Positions 16,638 to 26,296 are shown, numbered from the stretch's first letter. The stretch: DNA of 64,000 nt from Verrucomicrobiota bacterium (GCA_016199985.1 JACQFQ010000070.1:1-64000), one strand, 5' to 3'. Made by a program: numbers and translations. Notes: generated from the letters alone by a model not told the origin.

Positions 16638-18418
16638 ACCGTTCACTCGCATTCTTTCTGATGATCCTTGTCGCCCTCGCGGCCGCCGCCGGAGGCTGGC
16701 TCGCCGGGCGACGCCAGGCCACCAACGCCGCCGGCCACGCCACGCATGGCGATGCTCCTCCAGGAGGCGCTCGCAAGATCCTGTACTACCAGAGCGGCAT
16801 GCATCCATGGATCCGCTCCGACAAGCCAGGCAAATGCACGATCTGCGGCATGCCTCTCACGCCAGTGTACGAAGGCGAGACCGGGGCTCCAGCGATGGCG
16901 GGCGTGGTTCCCCTGAGTTCCAACAACATCTCCGTCCTTCAGGTGAGAACCGCTCGGATCGAACGGAGGGCGTTGGAGCGAACCTTGCGCGTGTCGGGAG
17001 CGCTTGACGACGACGACACGAAGCATCGACGGCTCTCGGCCTACATCGAAGGCCGCATCGAGAAGCTGAACATTGATCACGTCGGCGCCACGGTGGAGGA
17101 AGGCCAGCCTCTGGCGACATTCCACAGCCCCATGCTGCTCGGCCTGGAGCGGGAGTATGTGGGCGTCGCAAGCCAGCTCGCCCAGGCCACGCCGGCGTTG
17201 AAGGCCGAGCTGGAGAGCCTGAAGCGGTCCGCGGAGACTCGGCTCCGACTGATGGGGCTCACCACCGCGCAGATCGAGGCCATGCCGCAGCGCAAGGAGG
17301 GCGAGCACCTCTTCGAGATCCTCGCGCCGATCTCAGGCACGGTGGTTTCCCGCGATGTCTACGAAGGGCAGTATGTGAAGGAAGGGGATCGCCTCTTCGA
17401 GATCGCCGACTTCTCGACGATGTGGTTCCAATTCGACGCCTATGAACGCGATCTCGCATGGCTGAAGGTCGGTCAATTCGTCGATGTCACCACGCCCTCT
17501 GTTCCGGGCAAGGTCTTCAAGGCCTCCATCCGCTTCATCAATCCGAATCTCAACGAAGCCACCCGCACGGCGAAGGTGCGCGTCGAGATTCAGAATCCCT
17601 GGATTGAGGAAGGCGGCTTGCGAAGACGGGAGCTGCTGCATCGCTTGTACGCGGAGGGGTTGGTGCGGGTTCAACTCGGCGAGGCGCTGGCCGTGCCGCG
17701 CAGCGCGGTGCTGAACGCTTCGGGGAAGCCGGTGGTGTATGTCAGCCTGAGCGAAGGACACTATCAGGCCCGATTCGTGGAGCTGGGGAGATCGACTGAC
17801 GACTACTACGAGGCGCTGTCCGGGCTCAAAGCCGGGGACGAGGTCGTGGTCTCCGGGAACCTGCTCATCGACGCGCAGGCGCAGATCCAGAACAGCGCCG
17901 AGCCGTCGCCGCGGTCGGCCCCGGGACCATCGCCCGCGCCCGCGCCCACCGGCAGTCTCATCGCGCCGACAGCCGACGAGGCCGCCTTTGTCGTGGATTT
18001 TCTCAACCGATTCGACCGCGTTCGAAAAACTCTCGCCCAGGACGATCTCGAAGGATTCCGCGCCGCGATCGCGACCCTGTCTCCCTCGGCGCGATCGCTC
18101 TCGGAAAAGCTCGGCGCGCGCGCTGAGTGGAAACCGTGGACGGAAAAGCTGGAAAAAGGATCCGCTTTCGCGCCCTCAGCGAACCTGGCCGAAGCTCGCA
18201 AGCAGTTTCATGCGCTCAATGAGAGCGTGGTGGCGATGGCTCGTGCGGCTCGATCGATCACCCATCTTCCCCAATTGAAATTCTACCAATGTCCGATGGC
18301 GGGCCGCGCGTTCCCCGGCGCGCCCAAGTCCGCCATCTGGCCCCAGCTTCAAGGCCCGCTCGAGAACCCCTACATGGGCAAGGACATGATTGATTGCGGA
18401 ACGGAGGTGAAACCGTGA
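16634..18418 (+). CDS. RND periplasmic adaptor (CusB-like) with heavy-metal-binding and DUF3347 domains
   Basis: Membrane-fusion protein of 594 residues linking the CusA-type pump to the outer-membrane channel. Order of parts: an N-terminal membrane anchor (about 5-25); a heavy-metal-binding domain at about 49-81 with GMHPW and KPGKCTICGMPLTPVYE; barrel-sandwich, alpha-hairpin and beta-barrel regions to about 420; and a C-terminal DUF3347-like domain from about 446 that ends with FYQCPMAGRAFPG and DMIDCGTEVKP. In the metal-binding domain the usual first Cys (CPMHP) is replaced (SGMHP), leaving Cys68 and Cys71. DUF3347 fused to a CusB adaptor supports copper or silver as the substrate. Its stop overlaps the pump's GTG start by 4 bases. 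Confidence 0.9.
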   Translation: MNRSLAFFLMILVALAAAAGGWLAGRRQATNAAGHATHGDAPPGGARKILYYQSGMHPWIRSDKPGKCTICGMPLTPVYEGETGAPAMAGVVPLSSNNISVLQVRTARIERRALERTLRVSGALDDDDTKHRRLSAYIEGRIEKLNIDHVGATVEEGQPLATFHSPMLLGLEREYVGVASQLAQATPALKAELESLKRSAETRLRLMGLTTAQIEAMPQRKEGEHLFEILAPISGTVVSRDVYEGQYVKEGDRLFEIADFSTMWFQFDAYERDLAWLKVGQFVDVTTPSVPGKVFKASIRFINPNLNEATRTAKVRVEIQNPWIEEGGLRRRELLHRLYAEGLVRVQLGEALAVPRSAVLNASGKPVVYVSLSEGHYQARFVELGRSTDDYYEALSGLKAGDEVVVSGNLLIDAQAQIQNSAEPSPRSAPGPSPAPAPTGSLIAPTADEAAFVVDFLNRFDRVRKTLAQDDLEGFRAAIATLSPSARSLSEKLGARAEWKPWTEKLEKGSAFAPSANLAEARKQFHALNESVVAMARAARSITHLPQLKFYQCPMAGRAFPGAPKSAIWPQLQGPLENPYMGKDMIDCGTEVKP

Positions 18419-21400
18419 TCCATCGCTGCATTGAGTGGTCGATGCGCAACCGTTTCCTGGTGGCTTGCGCCACGCTGATCGTGATCGGTTGGGGCGTTCG
18501 GTGCGTCTACGAGACGCCGGTCGACGCGATCCCCGACTTGAGCGAGAACCAGGTGATCGTCTTCGCCGACTGGCCGGGCCGCAGCCCGCAGGAGGTCGAG
18601 GACCAGGTGACTCACCCGCTCTCCGTCAACCTTCAGGGACTCGCGGGGGTCAAGACGGTGCGCGCGAATTCCATGTTCGGATTCACGCTCATCACCGTCA
18701 TCTTCCAGGAGAACACCGACAACTACTTCGCCCGGTCGCGAATTCTCGAGCGGCTCAGCTACCTGAGCGATCTCCTGCCCGCGGGCGTCATCCCCAAGTT
18801 GGGTCCGGACGCCACAGGGCTGGGTTGGGTGTACCAATACTATCTCGACGTCGATCCGCGCCTGCCCTCCGACAAGGCGTACGATCTCGGCCAGCTGCGT
18901 TCACTTCAAGACTGGTATATCCGCTATGAGCTGAACTCGATCCCGGGCGTTGCGGAGGTCGCGAGCGTGGGCGGCTTCGTTCAGCAATACCAAGTGGAAG
19001 TCTCCTCGCTGAAGATGCGGGCGCAACACGTGACCTTGCAGTCCGTGATGCAGGCGGTGAGCGAAAGCAGCCTCAACGTCGGCGGCAAGGTGATCGAGGA
19101 AAACGGAATGGAGTTTGTGGTCCGGGGCGTGGGCCTGGTGAAATCGGGCGCCGACCTCGAGCAGATCGTCGTGGCCGAGCGCGAGGGCGTGCCCGTCTAT
19201 CTCCGGGACGTCGCCACGGTGCAGATTGGCGGCGATTTCCGACGAGGCGCTCTCGACGTCGCTGGACATGAGGTGGTGGGCGGCATCGTCGTGATGCGAA
19301 CAGGGGAAAACGCGCGCGGGGTGATCGAGCGGATTCACCAAAAGATCGCGTCCATCGCGCCCAGCCTTCCGCCCGGCGTCAGCATCCGGTCCTTCTACGA
19401 TCGAAGCGAGCTCATCGATCGCACCATCGCCACGCTCAAGCGAGCGCTCACGGAGGAAATCCTGCTGGTCACCCTCGCGCACATCCTCTTCCTCTTCCAC
19501 TTTCGGAGCATTCTGATCGTCACCTTTCCCCTGCCCGTCTCGATCCTGATTTCGTTTATCCTGATGCGGCATTTCGGAGTCTCCTCGAACATCATGTCGC
19601 TCTCAGGCATCGCGATCGCGATCGGCGTCCTCGTCGACGCCGCGATCGTGATCACCGAGAACGTGATCCGGCATTGCGAGGAGGCCGAGTCCGCGCTCGC
19701 CCTCCAACGCGAGCGAGGCGAGGCCCCCGCGACCGCCACTCTTGCCCCCGCCGACTACTGGCGACTCACGCTGGAGGCTTCTCGGCAGGTCGGACGCCCG
19801 ATTTTCTTCGCGATGGTGATCATCATCCTCGCCTTCGTGCCGGTGTTCGCGCTCAGCGGACAGGAAGGAAAGCTGTTCCATCCCCTCGCGTTCACCAAGA
19901 CCTTCGCGATGGTGGGGTCAACGATCCTGGCGGTGACGGTTGTGCCCGTCCTGTGCGGACTGCTGGTTCGCGGCCCGTTCCGCTCCGAGCGGAACAACTG
20001 GATCATGCGAATGCTGCTGGCGATCTATGATCCCCTGCTCGGGCTCGCCCTGCGCTGGCGGAAAACAGTCATCGCCGCGGCGCTCCTGCTTCTTGCCCTC
20101 GCGACAATCCTCGCCGCGGGGCTGCCGAGGAACTGGCGGCGGAATCTTGCGGACCGTGGATGGCCCGGCCTGGCGCGCGCGACGCAGGGCATGGGCAGCG
20201 AGTTCATGCCGCCGCTCAATGAAGGCAGTCTCCTGTTCATGCCCGTCCTGGTTCCCAGCACGTCGCTCAGCGAGGTGAAGCGCATCATGGCCTGGCAGGA
20301 CCAGGTCATCGCGGGCTTCAGCAACGAGGTCGCCTCGGTGGCGGGCAAGCTCGGCCGCGCCGAGACCGCGACAGATCCCGCGCCGGTCGAAATGATCGAG
20401 ACAACCATCCTCCTCAAGCCCGAGTCGGAGTGGCGCAAGGGCATGACGCGGCAGCGGCTCATCAGCGAGATGACCGAGCGACTCTCCGCCGCGCCGGGCT
20501 ACGTGCCCGGATTTCTGCAGCCCATCGAGAATCGTGTGCTCATGATCAGCACGGGCATTCGCGCGCAGCTGGGCATCAAGATCCTGGGACAGCCCCTGGA
20601 GGAGCTTCAGAAGGCGGCGTATCGGGTTGAGGAAGTGGTGCGCCGGATCCAGGGAGCGGCGGGAGTGGCCCCGTCGCGCGTCCAGGGGAAGCCGTACCTG
20701 GAAGTCGAGGTCAACCGCGCCGCGATGGCTCGCTTCGGATTGCGCGCGCAGGACGTCCTCAACGTGGTCGAGGCGGGCATGGGAGGGCGTGTGGTGACGA
20801 CCACGCTCGAAGCCCGTAAACGCATCCCCATCCAGGTGCGGCTCGATCGCGGCGAGCGCGAGGACATTGAGCGGCTGGGCGACATCCTGGTCGCGACGCC
20901 CTCGGGCAAGCAGGTGCCCCTCGGCCAGGTCGCCACGTTCCGACGCGTCCAGGGCGCGAGCGAAATCGCCAGCGAGAACGGACGATTGCGCGTCTTTGTT
21001 CAATCCAATGTCCAGGACCGCGACCTCGGTGGCTTTGTTCAGGAGGTCCAACGCCGCATCGACGAGGAGATCCGTCCAACCCTGCCCCAGGGTTTCACCA
21101 TCGAATACAGCGGCCAGTACGAGCACGAGCTCAGCGCGCGTCGAACTCTCTTGGTCGTGGGGCCAACCGTGCTGCTGATCATCTTTGTCCTGCTGTACAT
21201 CGTGTATGGCAGCTTCAAGGAGGCGGCCCACGTGATCCTGGCCGTTCCGTTCGCGCTGACGGGCGGCGTGTTTCTCCAATGGCTGCTGGGATATCCCTTC
21301 AGCGTCGCCTCGTGGGTGGGCTACATAGCGCTCTTCGGCACCGCCATCCAGACAGGCGTGGTGATGGTGGTGTATTTGGAAGAGCAGGTTTGTCAGAAGC

Positions 21401-21651
21401 GAAGGCAGAGGGGCGATCTCTTCAATCGGGCGGACCTGTTGCAAGCCGTGCGGGACGGCGCGCGGCTGAGGCTGCGTCCGAAGGTGATGACCGTGGCGAC
21501 GATCGTGGCGAGCCTTGTGCCCATCATGTGGAGCACGCAAACCGGCGCCGAGGTGATGAAGCCGCTCGCCGCGCCTGTCATCGGCGGCATGGTCAGCAGC
21601 CTGCTTCACATCCTGATCGTGACCCCCGTCCTCTTCGCCTGGCTGCGCTAG
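18415..21651 (+). CDS. Heavy-metal efflux RND pump, CusA type
   Basis: Proton-driven inner-membrane pump of 1078 residues. The GTG at 18415 is chosen because GTGA overlaps the adaptor stop. Twelve membrane segments flank two large periplasmic loops. The TM4 signature AIGVLVDAAIVITENVIRH matches the CusA (monovalent Cu/Ag) form AIGxxVDAAIV better than the CzcA form with VDGAVV. Other landmarks are PVDAIPDLSENQVIV, EFMPPLNEGSLLFMP and PKVMTVATIVASLVPIMWS. The first half has an Ala/Glu/Arg-rich cytoplasmic insert after TM4 (ESALALQRERGEAPATATL). With the two genes before it this makes a complete CusCBA-like tripartite system. Confidence 0.93.
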   Translation: MIHRCIEWSMRNRFLVACATLIVIGWGVRCVYETPVDAIPDLSENQVIVFADWPGRSPQEVEDQVTHPLSVNLQGLAGVKTVRANSMFGFTLITVIFQENTDNYFARSRILERLSYLSDLLPAGVIPKLGPDATGLGWVYQYYLDVDPRLPSDKAYDLGQLRSLQDWYIRYELNSIPGVAEVASVGGFVQQYQVEVSSLKMRAQHVTLQSVMQAVSESSLNVGGKVIEENGMEFVVRGVGLVKSGADLEQIVVAEREGVPVYLRDVATVQIGGDFRRGALDVAGHEVVGGIVVMRTGENARGVIERIHQKIASIAPSLPPGVSIRSFYDRSELIDRTIATLKRALTEEILLVTLAHILFLFHFRSILIVTFPLPVSILISFILMRHFGVSSNIMSLSGIAIAIGVLVDAAIVITENVIRHCEEAESALALQRERGEAPATATLAPADYWRLTLEASRQVGRPIFFAMVIIILAFVPVFALSGQEGKLFHPLAFTKTFAMVGSTILAVTVVPVLCGLLVRGPFRSERNNWIMRMLLAIYDPLLGLALRWRKTVIAAALLLLALATILAAGLPRNWRRNLADRGWPGLARATQGMGSEFMPPLNEGSLLFMPVLVPSTSLSEVKRIMAWQDQVIAGFSNEVASVAGKLGRAETATDPAPVEMIETTILLKPESEWRKGMTRQRLISEMTERLSAAPGYVPGFLQPIENRVLMISTGIRAQLGIKILGQPLEELQKAAYRVEEVVRRIQGAAGVAPSRVQGKPYLEVEVNRAAMARFGLRAQDVLNVVEAGMGGRVVTTTLEARKRIPIQVRLDRGEREDIERLGDILVATPSGKQVPLGQVATFRRVQGASEIASENGRLRVFVQSNVQDRDLGGFVQEVQRRIDEEIRPTLPQGFTIEYSGQYEHELSARRTLLVVGPTVLLIIFVLLYIVYGSFKEAAHVILAVPFALTGGVFLQWLLGYPFSVASWVGYIALFGTAIQTGVVMVVYLEEQVCQKRRQRGDLFNRADLLQAVRDGARLRLRPKVMTVATIVASLVPIMWSTQTGAEVMKPLAAPVIGGMVSSLLHILIVTPVLFAWLR

Positions 21652-21772
21652 AGCGAGCTACCGGCAAACGCGCGTCTCCGCGCCCTTGCGCCCTTGCGCT
21701 AAGCCCGCTTCTTTCGCCTTGGACTTCACCGAGGGGGCTGTGTTGTATTGGCTCCCAAACTACTGGAACATC

Positions 21773-22663
21773 ATGAGCTCCATCCAACAGTCGCCAGTCG
21801 AATGCGTCTACGAAGGGCGCGCCCAGCTCGGTGAAGGCCCTTCATGGCTCCCTCACGAGAAAAAAGTTCTCTGGGTCGATATCGAGAAATCTCTCGTCCA
21901 CCTTTTCGATCCCCAAACCCGCGCGAACCAAACCTTCGATGTCGGCTGCCACGTTGGTTGCGCTGTTCCGAGCCGGCGGGGTGATGTTCTTATCGCGACC
22001 GCCAAGGGCTTCGGACAGCTGAATCGATCGTCGGGCCAGGTGACATGGATTACGAATCCCGAGTCGCATCTGCCCGGCAATCGCTTCAACGACGGCAAGG
22101 CGGATCCGGCTGGCCGTTTTTGGGCGGGCAGCCTTCCGTACGCCGAAGACTCCCCCGCGGGCGGCCTCTATGTCCTCGACGAGCGCCGGGTCTCCAGGAA
22201 GGCGCTGAACGACGTCACCATCTCCAACGGGCTCGCCTGGAGCGGCGACCACCGGACAATGTATTACATCGACACCCCCACCATGCGAGTCGACGCCTTC
22301 GACTTCGATCCGGCCACCTCGTCGATCTCCAACCGTCGGACCGTGATTCGCGTGCCCGAAGGCGTCGGCTATCCGGACGGGATGGCCATCGATGACGAGG
22401 GCATGCTTTGGGTTGGGATGTGGGACGGATGGGCGGTGTTGAGGTGGGATCCGCGAACAGGAAGGCAGATCGACAAGGTCGAGCTGCCCGTCGCCCGTGT
22501 CACCGCCTGCTGCTTCGGCGGGGAGAACCGCGACGAGCTCTATCTCACCAGCGCCACGACAAGGCTGGACGCCGCGACTCTAGCGAAGCAGCCGCTGGCG
22601 GGCGGGCTGTTCCGCGTGAAGCTCGGCGTCAAAGGGCCGCCGCCGTTCGAATATATCGGCTAG
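21773..22663 (+). CDS. SMP-30/gluconolactonase/LRE family protein
   Basis: A 296-residue six-bladed beta-propeller enzyme, probably a cytoplasmic sugar-lactone hydrolase. The metal-binding residues of SMP-30 can be located: Glu in AQLGEGPSWL, Asn in GNRFNDGKADPAGRFWAG, a second Asn in ISNGLAWSGD, and Asp in GYPDGMAIDDEGMLWVGMWD. The start MSSIQQSPVECVYEGR is chosen because the first propeller strand follows immediately; a longer frame starts at 21686. The gene stands alone after the metal-efflux operon, 121 bases from the pump's stop codon. The actual lactone substrate is not determined. Confidence 0.9.
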   Translation: MSSIQQSPVECVYEGRAQLGEGPSWLPHEKKVLWVDIEKSLVHLFDPQTRANQTFDVGCHVGCAVPSRRGDVLIATAKGFGQLNRSSGQVTWITNPESHLPGNRFNDGKADPAGRFWAGSLPYAEDSPAGGLYVLDERRVSRKALNDVTISNGLAWSGDHRTMYYIDTPTMRVDAFDFDPATSSISNRRTVIRVPEGVGYPDGMAIDDEGMLWVGMWDGWAVLRWDPRTGRQIDKVELPVARVTACCFGGENRDELYLTSATTRLDAATLAKQPLAGGLFRVKLGVKGPPPFEYIG

Positions 22664-22699
22664 CGGCGGCGAACCCGATCCAACGCGCCGCAAATCAAT

Positions 22700-23782
22700 A
22701 TGACTCCACATCGCTCTCGAGCGTTGGCCTGGGTTCCGTTGGGTGTCTGCGTCGCCATGGCCTTTGGTTGCGCGTCGGAGCGCTCCGCCTCGACGGGAGC
22801 ATCGGCCGTGGCGCCGTCCGTCGCCGCTCCGATGGCGGTCGTTCCGTCGTACATTCGAATCCACCAAACGAATCGGGTGATCTCGCTCGACATTGCGCTG
22901 CGCCGGTTCACGCCGCGGCGGCAGGACTCGCCCAGCGTCTGGCTGGTGGGCGTCACGCACATCGGAGATCCGAAATACTACGCCGAGCTTCAGTCCTTCC
23001 TCGCGTCGCAGGCGGTCGTTTTATTCGAGGGAGTGAGGCCCGACAGCGCCGCGCGCGCGACCGCCACGCCTGAGGAGGCCGCGCGGATCCGACGCTCCGC
23101 GGAAGACTCATTGCAGGGATCGATGGCGCGCTCCCTCGGGCTGGCCTTCCAGCTCTCGGCGATCGACTACTCAAAGGCCAATTTCCAACACAGCGATCTC
23201 TCGCTCGCTGAAATCCAGGCTCTGATGCGCGCGCATCCGCCGAAGGCGGATCCCTCGTCCAAACTCGCGCGCGACGCGTCGTCGCCGAAGCAGAACGCGG
23301 AGTTCAACCTCCTGCTTCAGGCGATGGACAACGCCTCCTGGCTGAATCAATTCCTGCGCGCGCTCTTTGGAGTGCTGGAGTCCAGCCCGCGGCTGCAGAC
23401 GCTGTCCAAGCTCGCGATGATCCGCGTGATGGGGGCCGTGGGCGACGAGCTTCAGGCGGCGGGGCAGGCGTCCCAAGGCATGGGGCAATTGCTGGAGGTC
23501 CTGCTGAGCGCCCGGAACGAAAGAGTGCTGACGGACCTGAAGGCGGCGCTGAAGCCATCGCGCAACAGCGCCGGAGTCGCGGTGTTTTACGGCGCCGGGC
23601 ATATGAAGGACATGGCGTCGCGGCTGCAGTCCCAGTTGAAATACGAGATGCGCGAAGAGCGATGGATGCAAGCGTTCACCGTGGACCTCGACTCCGCTGG
23701 AATCTCGGGGTTCGAGGAGCGCATGATCGATTCCCTCGTCGCGGCCCAGATCCGAAGCCTGGGCCTGGGTCCTTCCCGCTAA
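22700..23782 (+). CDS. TraB/GumN-like lipoprotein
   Basis: A 360-residue exported protein with a lipoprotein-type signal: hydrophobic core WVPLGVCVAMAFG followed by Cys24. The mature part carries the TraB/PrgY/GumN hallmarks: VWLVGVTHIGDPKYYAEL with the GxxH motif, VLFEGV, and a second GxxH near the C-terminus in VAVFYGAGHMKDMASRL. The family is suspected to be a metal-dependent hydrolase, but no reaction is established for this branch. It is probably anchored in the outer or inner membrane facing the periplasm. The gene lies 36 bases after the SMP-30-like gene, so co-transcription is possible. Confidence 0.8.
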   Translation: MTPHRSRALAWVPLGVCVAMAFGCASERSASTGASAVAPSVAAPMAVVPSYIRIHQTNRVISLDIALRRFTPRRQDSPSVWLVGVTHIGDPKYYAELQSFLASQAVVLFEGVRPDSAARATATPEEAARIRRSAEDSLQGSMARSLGLAFQLSAIDYSKANFQHSDLSLAEIQALMRAHPPKADPSSKLARDASSPKQNAEFNLLLQAMDNASWLNQFLRALFGVLESSPRLQTLSKLAMIRVMGAVGDELQAAGQASQGMGQLLEVLLSARNERVLTDLKAALKPSRNSAGVAVFYGAGHMKDMASRLQSQLKYEMREERWMQAFTVDLDSAGISGFEERMIDSLVAAQIRSLGLGPSR

Positions 23783-23787
23783 AGTTC

Positions 23788-23807
23788 AACTCCGACTTGC
23801 CGGAGTT
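23788..23807. terminator. Hairpin between convergent genes
   Basis: AACTCCG and CGGAGTT form a 7-bp stem with a 6-base loop six bases after the TraB-like stop codon, between two convergent genes. There is no U-run on either side, so terminator function is uncertain. Confidence 0.35.
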
Positions 23808-23900
23808 CGAAAGGGCTCTCCTCGCTTCTGAGCACGCTGCGACGATCGCAAACCCTACGACGCAATGACAGGAGCGCGCGTTGAAGCCCGACAACCCCGG

Positions 23901-25055
23901 CTAATCGGAGAGATCGAAGAACTGTTGGATGGCCTGGGCCACTCCCTGGGCGAGCTTCTGGCGATAGGAAGGATCGGCGATTCTGCGGCTCTCGTCGGGA
24001 TGCGACAGATAGCCCCCCTCGACCAGCACCGCGGGACGATTCTGCCCCCGCAAGACCCCCATAAAGCGGGCGTGCTGGGTGCCGCGATCAATTGCGCCGG
24101 CGCCGCGGGTGGCCGCCCGCTGAACCAGCCAGGCCAGAAGCGTATTGGACGTGTCGAAGGCGTTGTTGGGAAACACCAGTCGCGGGTTGTCCTCGCCATC
24201 GCGCACGACAGTTGAGGCCAGACCCGGCGGTGTGAGCGCATAGGCCTCCAATCCGCGCCGATTGGCATGCGGCGCCGCGGAGTTCATGTGGAGGCTCACG
24301 AACACCGACGCCTTCGCCTCTTCCGCCATGAAAACTCTCTGGGCCAGGGGAACGTCGGCGTCGTTCGTGCGCGTCAGCACCACGGTGAGGCCGCGCGACT
24401 CCAACAGGGGCTTCACTCTCAGGGCCCAATCCAGTGTGAGGCTCTTCTCGTACCGGTTTCCCTCCATCGACTGCGTGCCCACATCGCGTCCCCCGTGACC
24501 CGGGTCGAGAACCACAATCCGGTTCGTGTTCGCCAGCATCGTCGATCCGGGCCAGAAGAGAGGGAAGAGCGTCTTCTCGCAATCAACTCGATTCAGGCAG
24601 GGCTCGCCGCCGATGAACTGCGGAGGGTGGCTGAGCGTGACGTCGGTTCCAAAGACCGTGGCGCGCCCCGAGCCCACGCGAATCACCGTCGCGCCCCGCG
24701 CGTGGCGAATCTCATAGGTCGGCTGAGGCGAGTCGGCGATGCGGCGGGGCCCTCCGCTGCCCGTGAATTGCGCCCACTCCTTCAACGGAACCATGGGCCC
24801 CGAGAGCGGGCGATTGGGCCACGGCGACAGAGGGCTCGGGGCGGGAAGAACCACCGGCAACGAGGCCTTCGCCGGCGGCGGCCAGGAGAAGGGCCGGAGC
24901 ATCGGCGGCGCGAGAGGTTGCGGCGCCACGATCACCATCGGGAGATCCACCTCGTTCGTGGTGAGGGAAGGCAGCGTGGGCCCCAGGGCCGCGCACGACC
25001 ACGCGCCGAGGCCCCAGCACCACAGCAGACAAGACTGGAAAATCAGTCGACGCAA
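23901..25055 (-). CDS. N-acetylmuramoyl-L-alanine amidase (Amidase_3)
   Basis: Periplasmic zinc amidase cleaving the lactoyl-peptide bond of peptidoglycan. The C-terminal catalytic domain is clear: VLDPGHGGRDVG (first Zn His), Glu in NRYEKSLTLDWA, SLHMNSAAPHANRRG (second Zn His) and catalytic Glu in VLVEGGYLSHPDE. The N-terminal region holds a hydrophobic export-like segment (LIFQSCLLWCWGLGAWSCA) and a Pro-rich stretch, then a smaller domain. No ATG precedes that segment, so a TTG at 25055 is proposed; the frame stays open far upstream into the FemAB-like gene but reads as nonsense there. The start is uncertain, the function is not. Confidence 0.85.
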   Translation of the reverse strand: MRRLIFQSCLLWCWGLGAWSCAALGPTLPSLTTNEVDLPMVIVAPQPLAPPMLRPFSWPPPAKASLPVVLPAPSPLSPWPNRPLSGPMVPLKEWAQFTGSGGPRRIADSPQPTYEIRHARGATVIRVGSGRATVFGTDVTLSHPPQFIGGEPCLNRVDCEKTLFPLFWPGSTMLANTNRIVVLDPGHGGRDVGTQSMEGNRYEKSLTLDWALRVKPLLESRGLTVVLTRTNDADVPLAQRVFMAEEAKASVFVSLHMNSAAPHANRRGLEAYALTPPGLASTVVRDGEDNPRLVFPNNAFDTSNTLLAWLVQRAATRGAGAIDRGTQHARFMGVLRGQNRPAVLVEGGYLSHPDESRRIADPSYRQKLAQGVAQAIQQFFDLSD

Positions 25056-25129
25056 GCGGCGCGGATGTTGGGGGCAAGGCCCGGGTCGGACAAGCAGGTT
25101 TTCATCGCGGATTTCACCAGCCAGACGAA

Positions 25130-26296
25130 TCAGCCGCCGCTTCGAGGAAACAACCTCGAGTACAGCCCCAGCAGCGCGCGCATGACGGCCTGATTCTCCA
25201 GCAGGCGACAGCCGACGGTCCGGAAGAGGAATCGGAGCGCGGGGTTCGGAAAGTAGCAGTACTCGCCGGGCATCCGCAGAATGTTCCCGCCAAAGCCGAG
25301 CTTGAAAAACGTGATGGAGCAATGGAACGAGCCTTCCGGAGGACGACCCGCCGCGAGCTCGTCGGCGTCGCGACGATCGATGCCGCCCATGTCGAAATGG
25401 CGGAATCCGTGTCGCTTCGCCCACAGGACCGATTCCCAATAAAGCAGGTCGTTGGGGAAAGACTTCTCCTCCTGCCCCGACCAACCGATCCGCCACGCCC
25501 TGACCCACGCGCCCATCGTGATCAAAAGCATCGAGCTGATCGTTTCGCCATTCAGCTTCGAAAGAAGCAGCTTGCAGCATCCGGCCGGGGCGAGCTTGGA
25601 CCACAGGAGCGCGACGAATGTGTCGCCCGGCACATTGGGGGAGACCCCTCGACGACGGCAGAGCGACAGCATGAGCGAGTTGAACCGCTCCAAGTCCTCG
25701 GAGGATCCCTCCACGACCGTGAGGCCCGCGCGCTCCGCGCGTCGGATGTGCTTGCGCGTCGTCTTGCGAACCTTCTCCGCGAGAGCGTCCTCGTCCGGCG
25801 CGAGATCGATCACGCTGGTGGCCTGCGTCCAGACCGCCGGAGGCATTTGCGGCGGACGCGGGAGGCCGCCGCGATTGAGAAACGACGGCAGAATCTCGTC
25901 CCCCCAATACGGGAAACTCAGTGCGACATAAAGAATGCCGCGCTGGCGCACAGCCCAGAGGATCGCGTCCCAGATCCATTCCGGCTCCACCCCCGCCTCG
26001 ATGACGGGGCCGCGGCAGATGTAGCCGACCTTGATGATGGACTTGGCCTTGAATTCAAAGCACTGCGCGCCGCCAAGAATCCGCCCCTCCTTGCGAACGA
26101 TCACACGCCAGGCCTTCCATCGGAAGGCGGCGCGAGCCTCGCCCCACATCGATGTCTGTTCGCACTGCGATTCACGATCTCGCGCGACAAAGCCGTCCCA
26201 TTCCTTGTCCGAAGGCTCGTGCGAAATATGCCACTCGACATCCGGTCGCTTCGGATCGGTCAGCTTCGAGGACATCGGCAGCGTCGGCTGGCTCAT
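25130..26296 (-). CDS. FemAB-like peptidyltransferase/GNAT-fold protein
   Basis: Protein of 388 residues resembling the lipid II:glycine glycyltransferase/FemAB family (tandem GNAT folds), which adds amino acids to peptidoglycan stem peptides; related proteins act in exopolysaccharide synthesis. Visible features include QTSMWGEARAAFRWKAWRVI, the RKTTRKHIRRAERAGLTVVE helix pair, and a second half with SFHCSITFFKLGFGGNILR. No signal or membrane segment is seen, so it is cytoplasmic. Starts at 26296 (MSQPTLPM), 26275 or further upstream are possible. The amidase gene follows 74 bases downstream and murJ is divergent 200 bases away, which supports a cell-wall role. Confidence 0.75.
   Translation of the reverse strand: MSQPTLPMSSKLTDPKRPDVEWHISHEPSDKEWDGFVARDRESQCEQTSMWGEARAAFRWKAWRVIVRKEGRILGGAQCFEFKAKSIIKVGYICRGPVIEAGVEPEWIWDAILWAVRQRGILYVALSFPYWGDEILPSFLNRGGLPRPPQMPPAVWTQATSVIDLAPDEDALAEKVRKTTRKHIRRAERAGLTVVEGSSEDLERFNSLMLSLCRRRGVSPNVPGDTFVALLWSKLAPAGCCKLLLSKLNGETISSMLLITMGAWVRAWRIGWSGQEEKSFPNDLLYWESVLWAKRHGFRHFDMGGIDRRDADELAAGRPPEGSFHCSITFFKLGFGGNILRMPGEYCYFPNPALRFLFRTVGCRLLENQAVMRALLGLYSRLFPRSGG

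Noticed and set aside
19918..21609. Long minus-strand open frame opposite the CusA-type pump
   Set aside because: Low-complexity His/Arg/Asp-rich translation complementary to conserved pump codons; no independent coding evidence.
25056..25979. Upstream extension of the amidase reading frame, giving a protein of nearly 700 residues
   Set aside because: The extra part is an alternative frame of the FemAB-like gene on the same strand, is Arg/Gly/Pro-rich and shows no domain; the amidase export segment starts near 25055.
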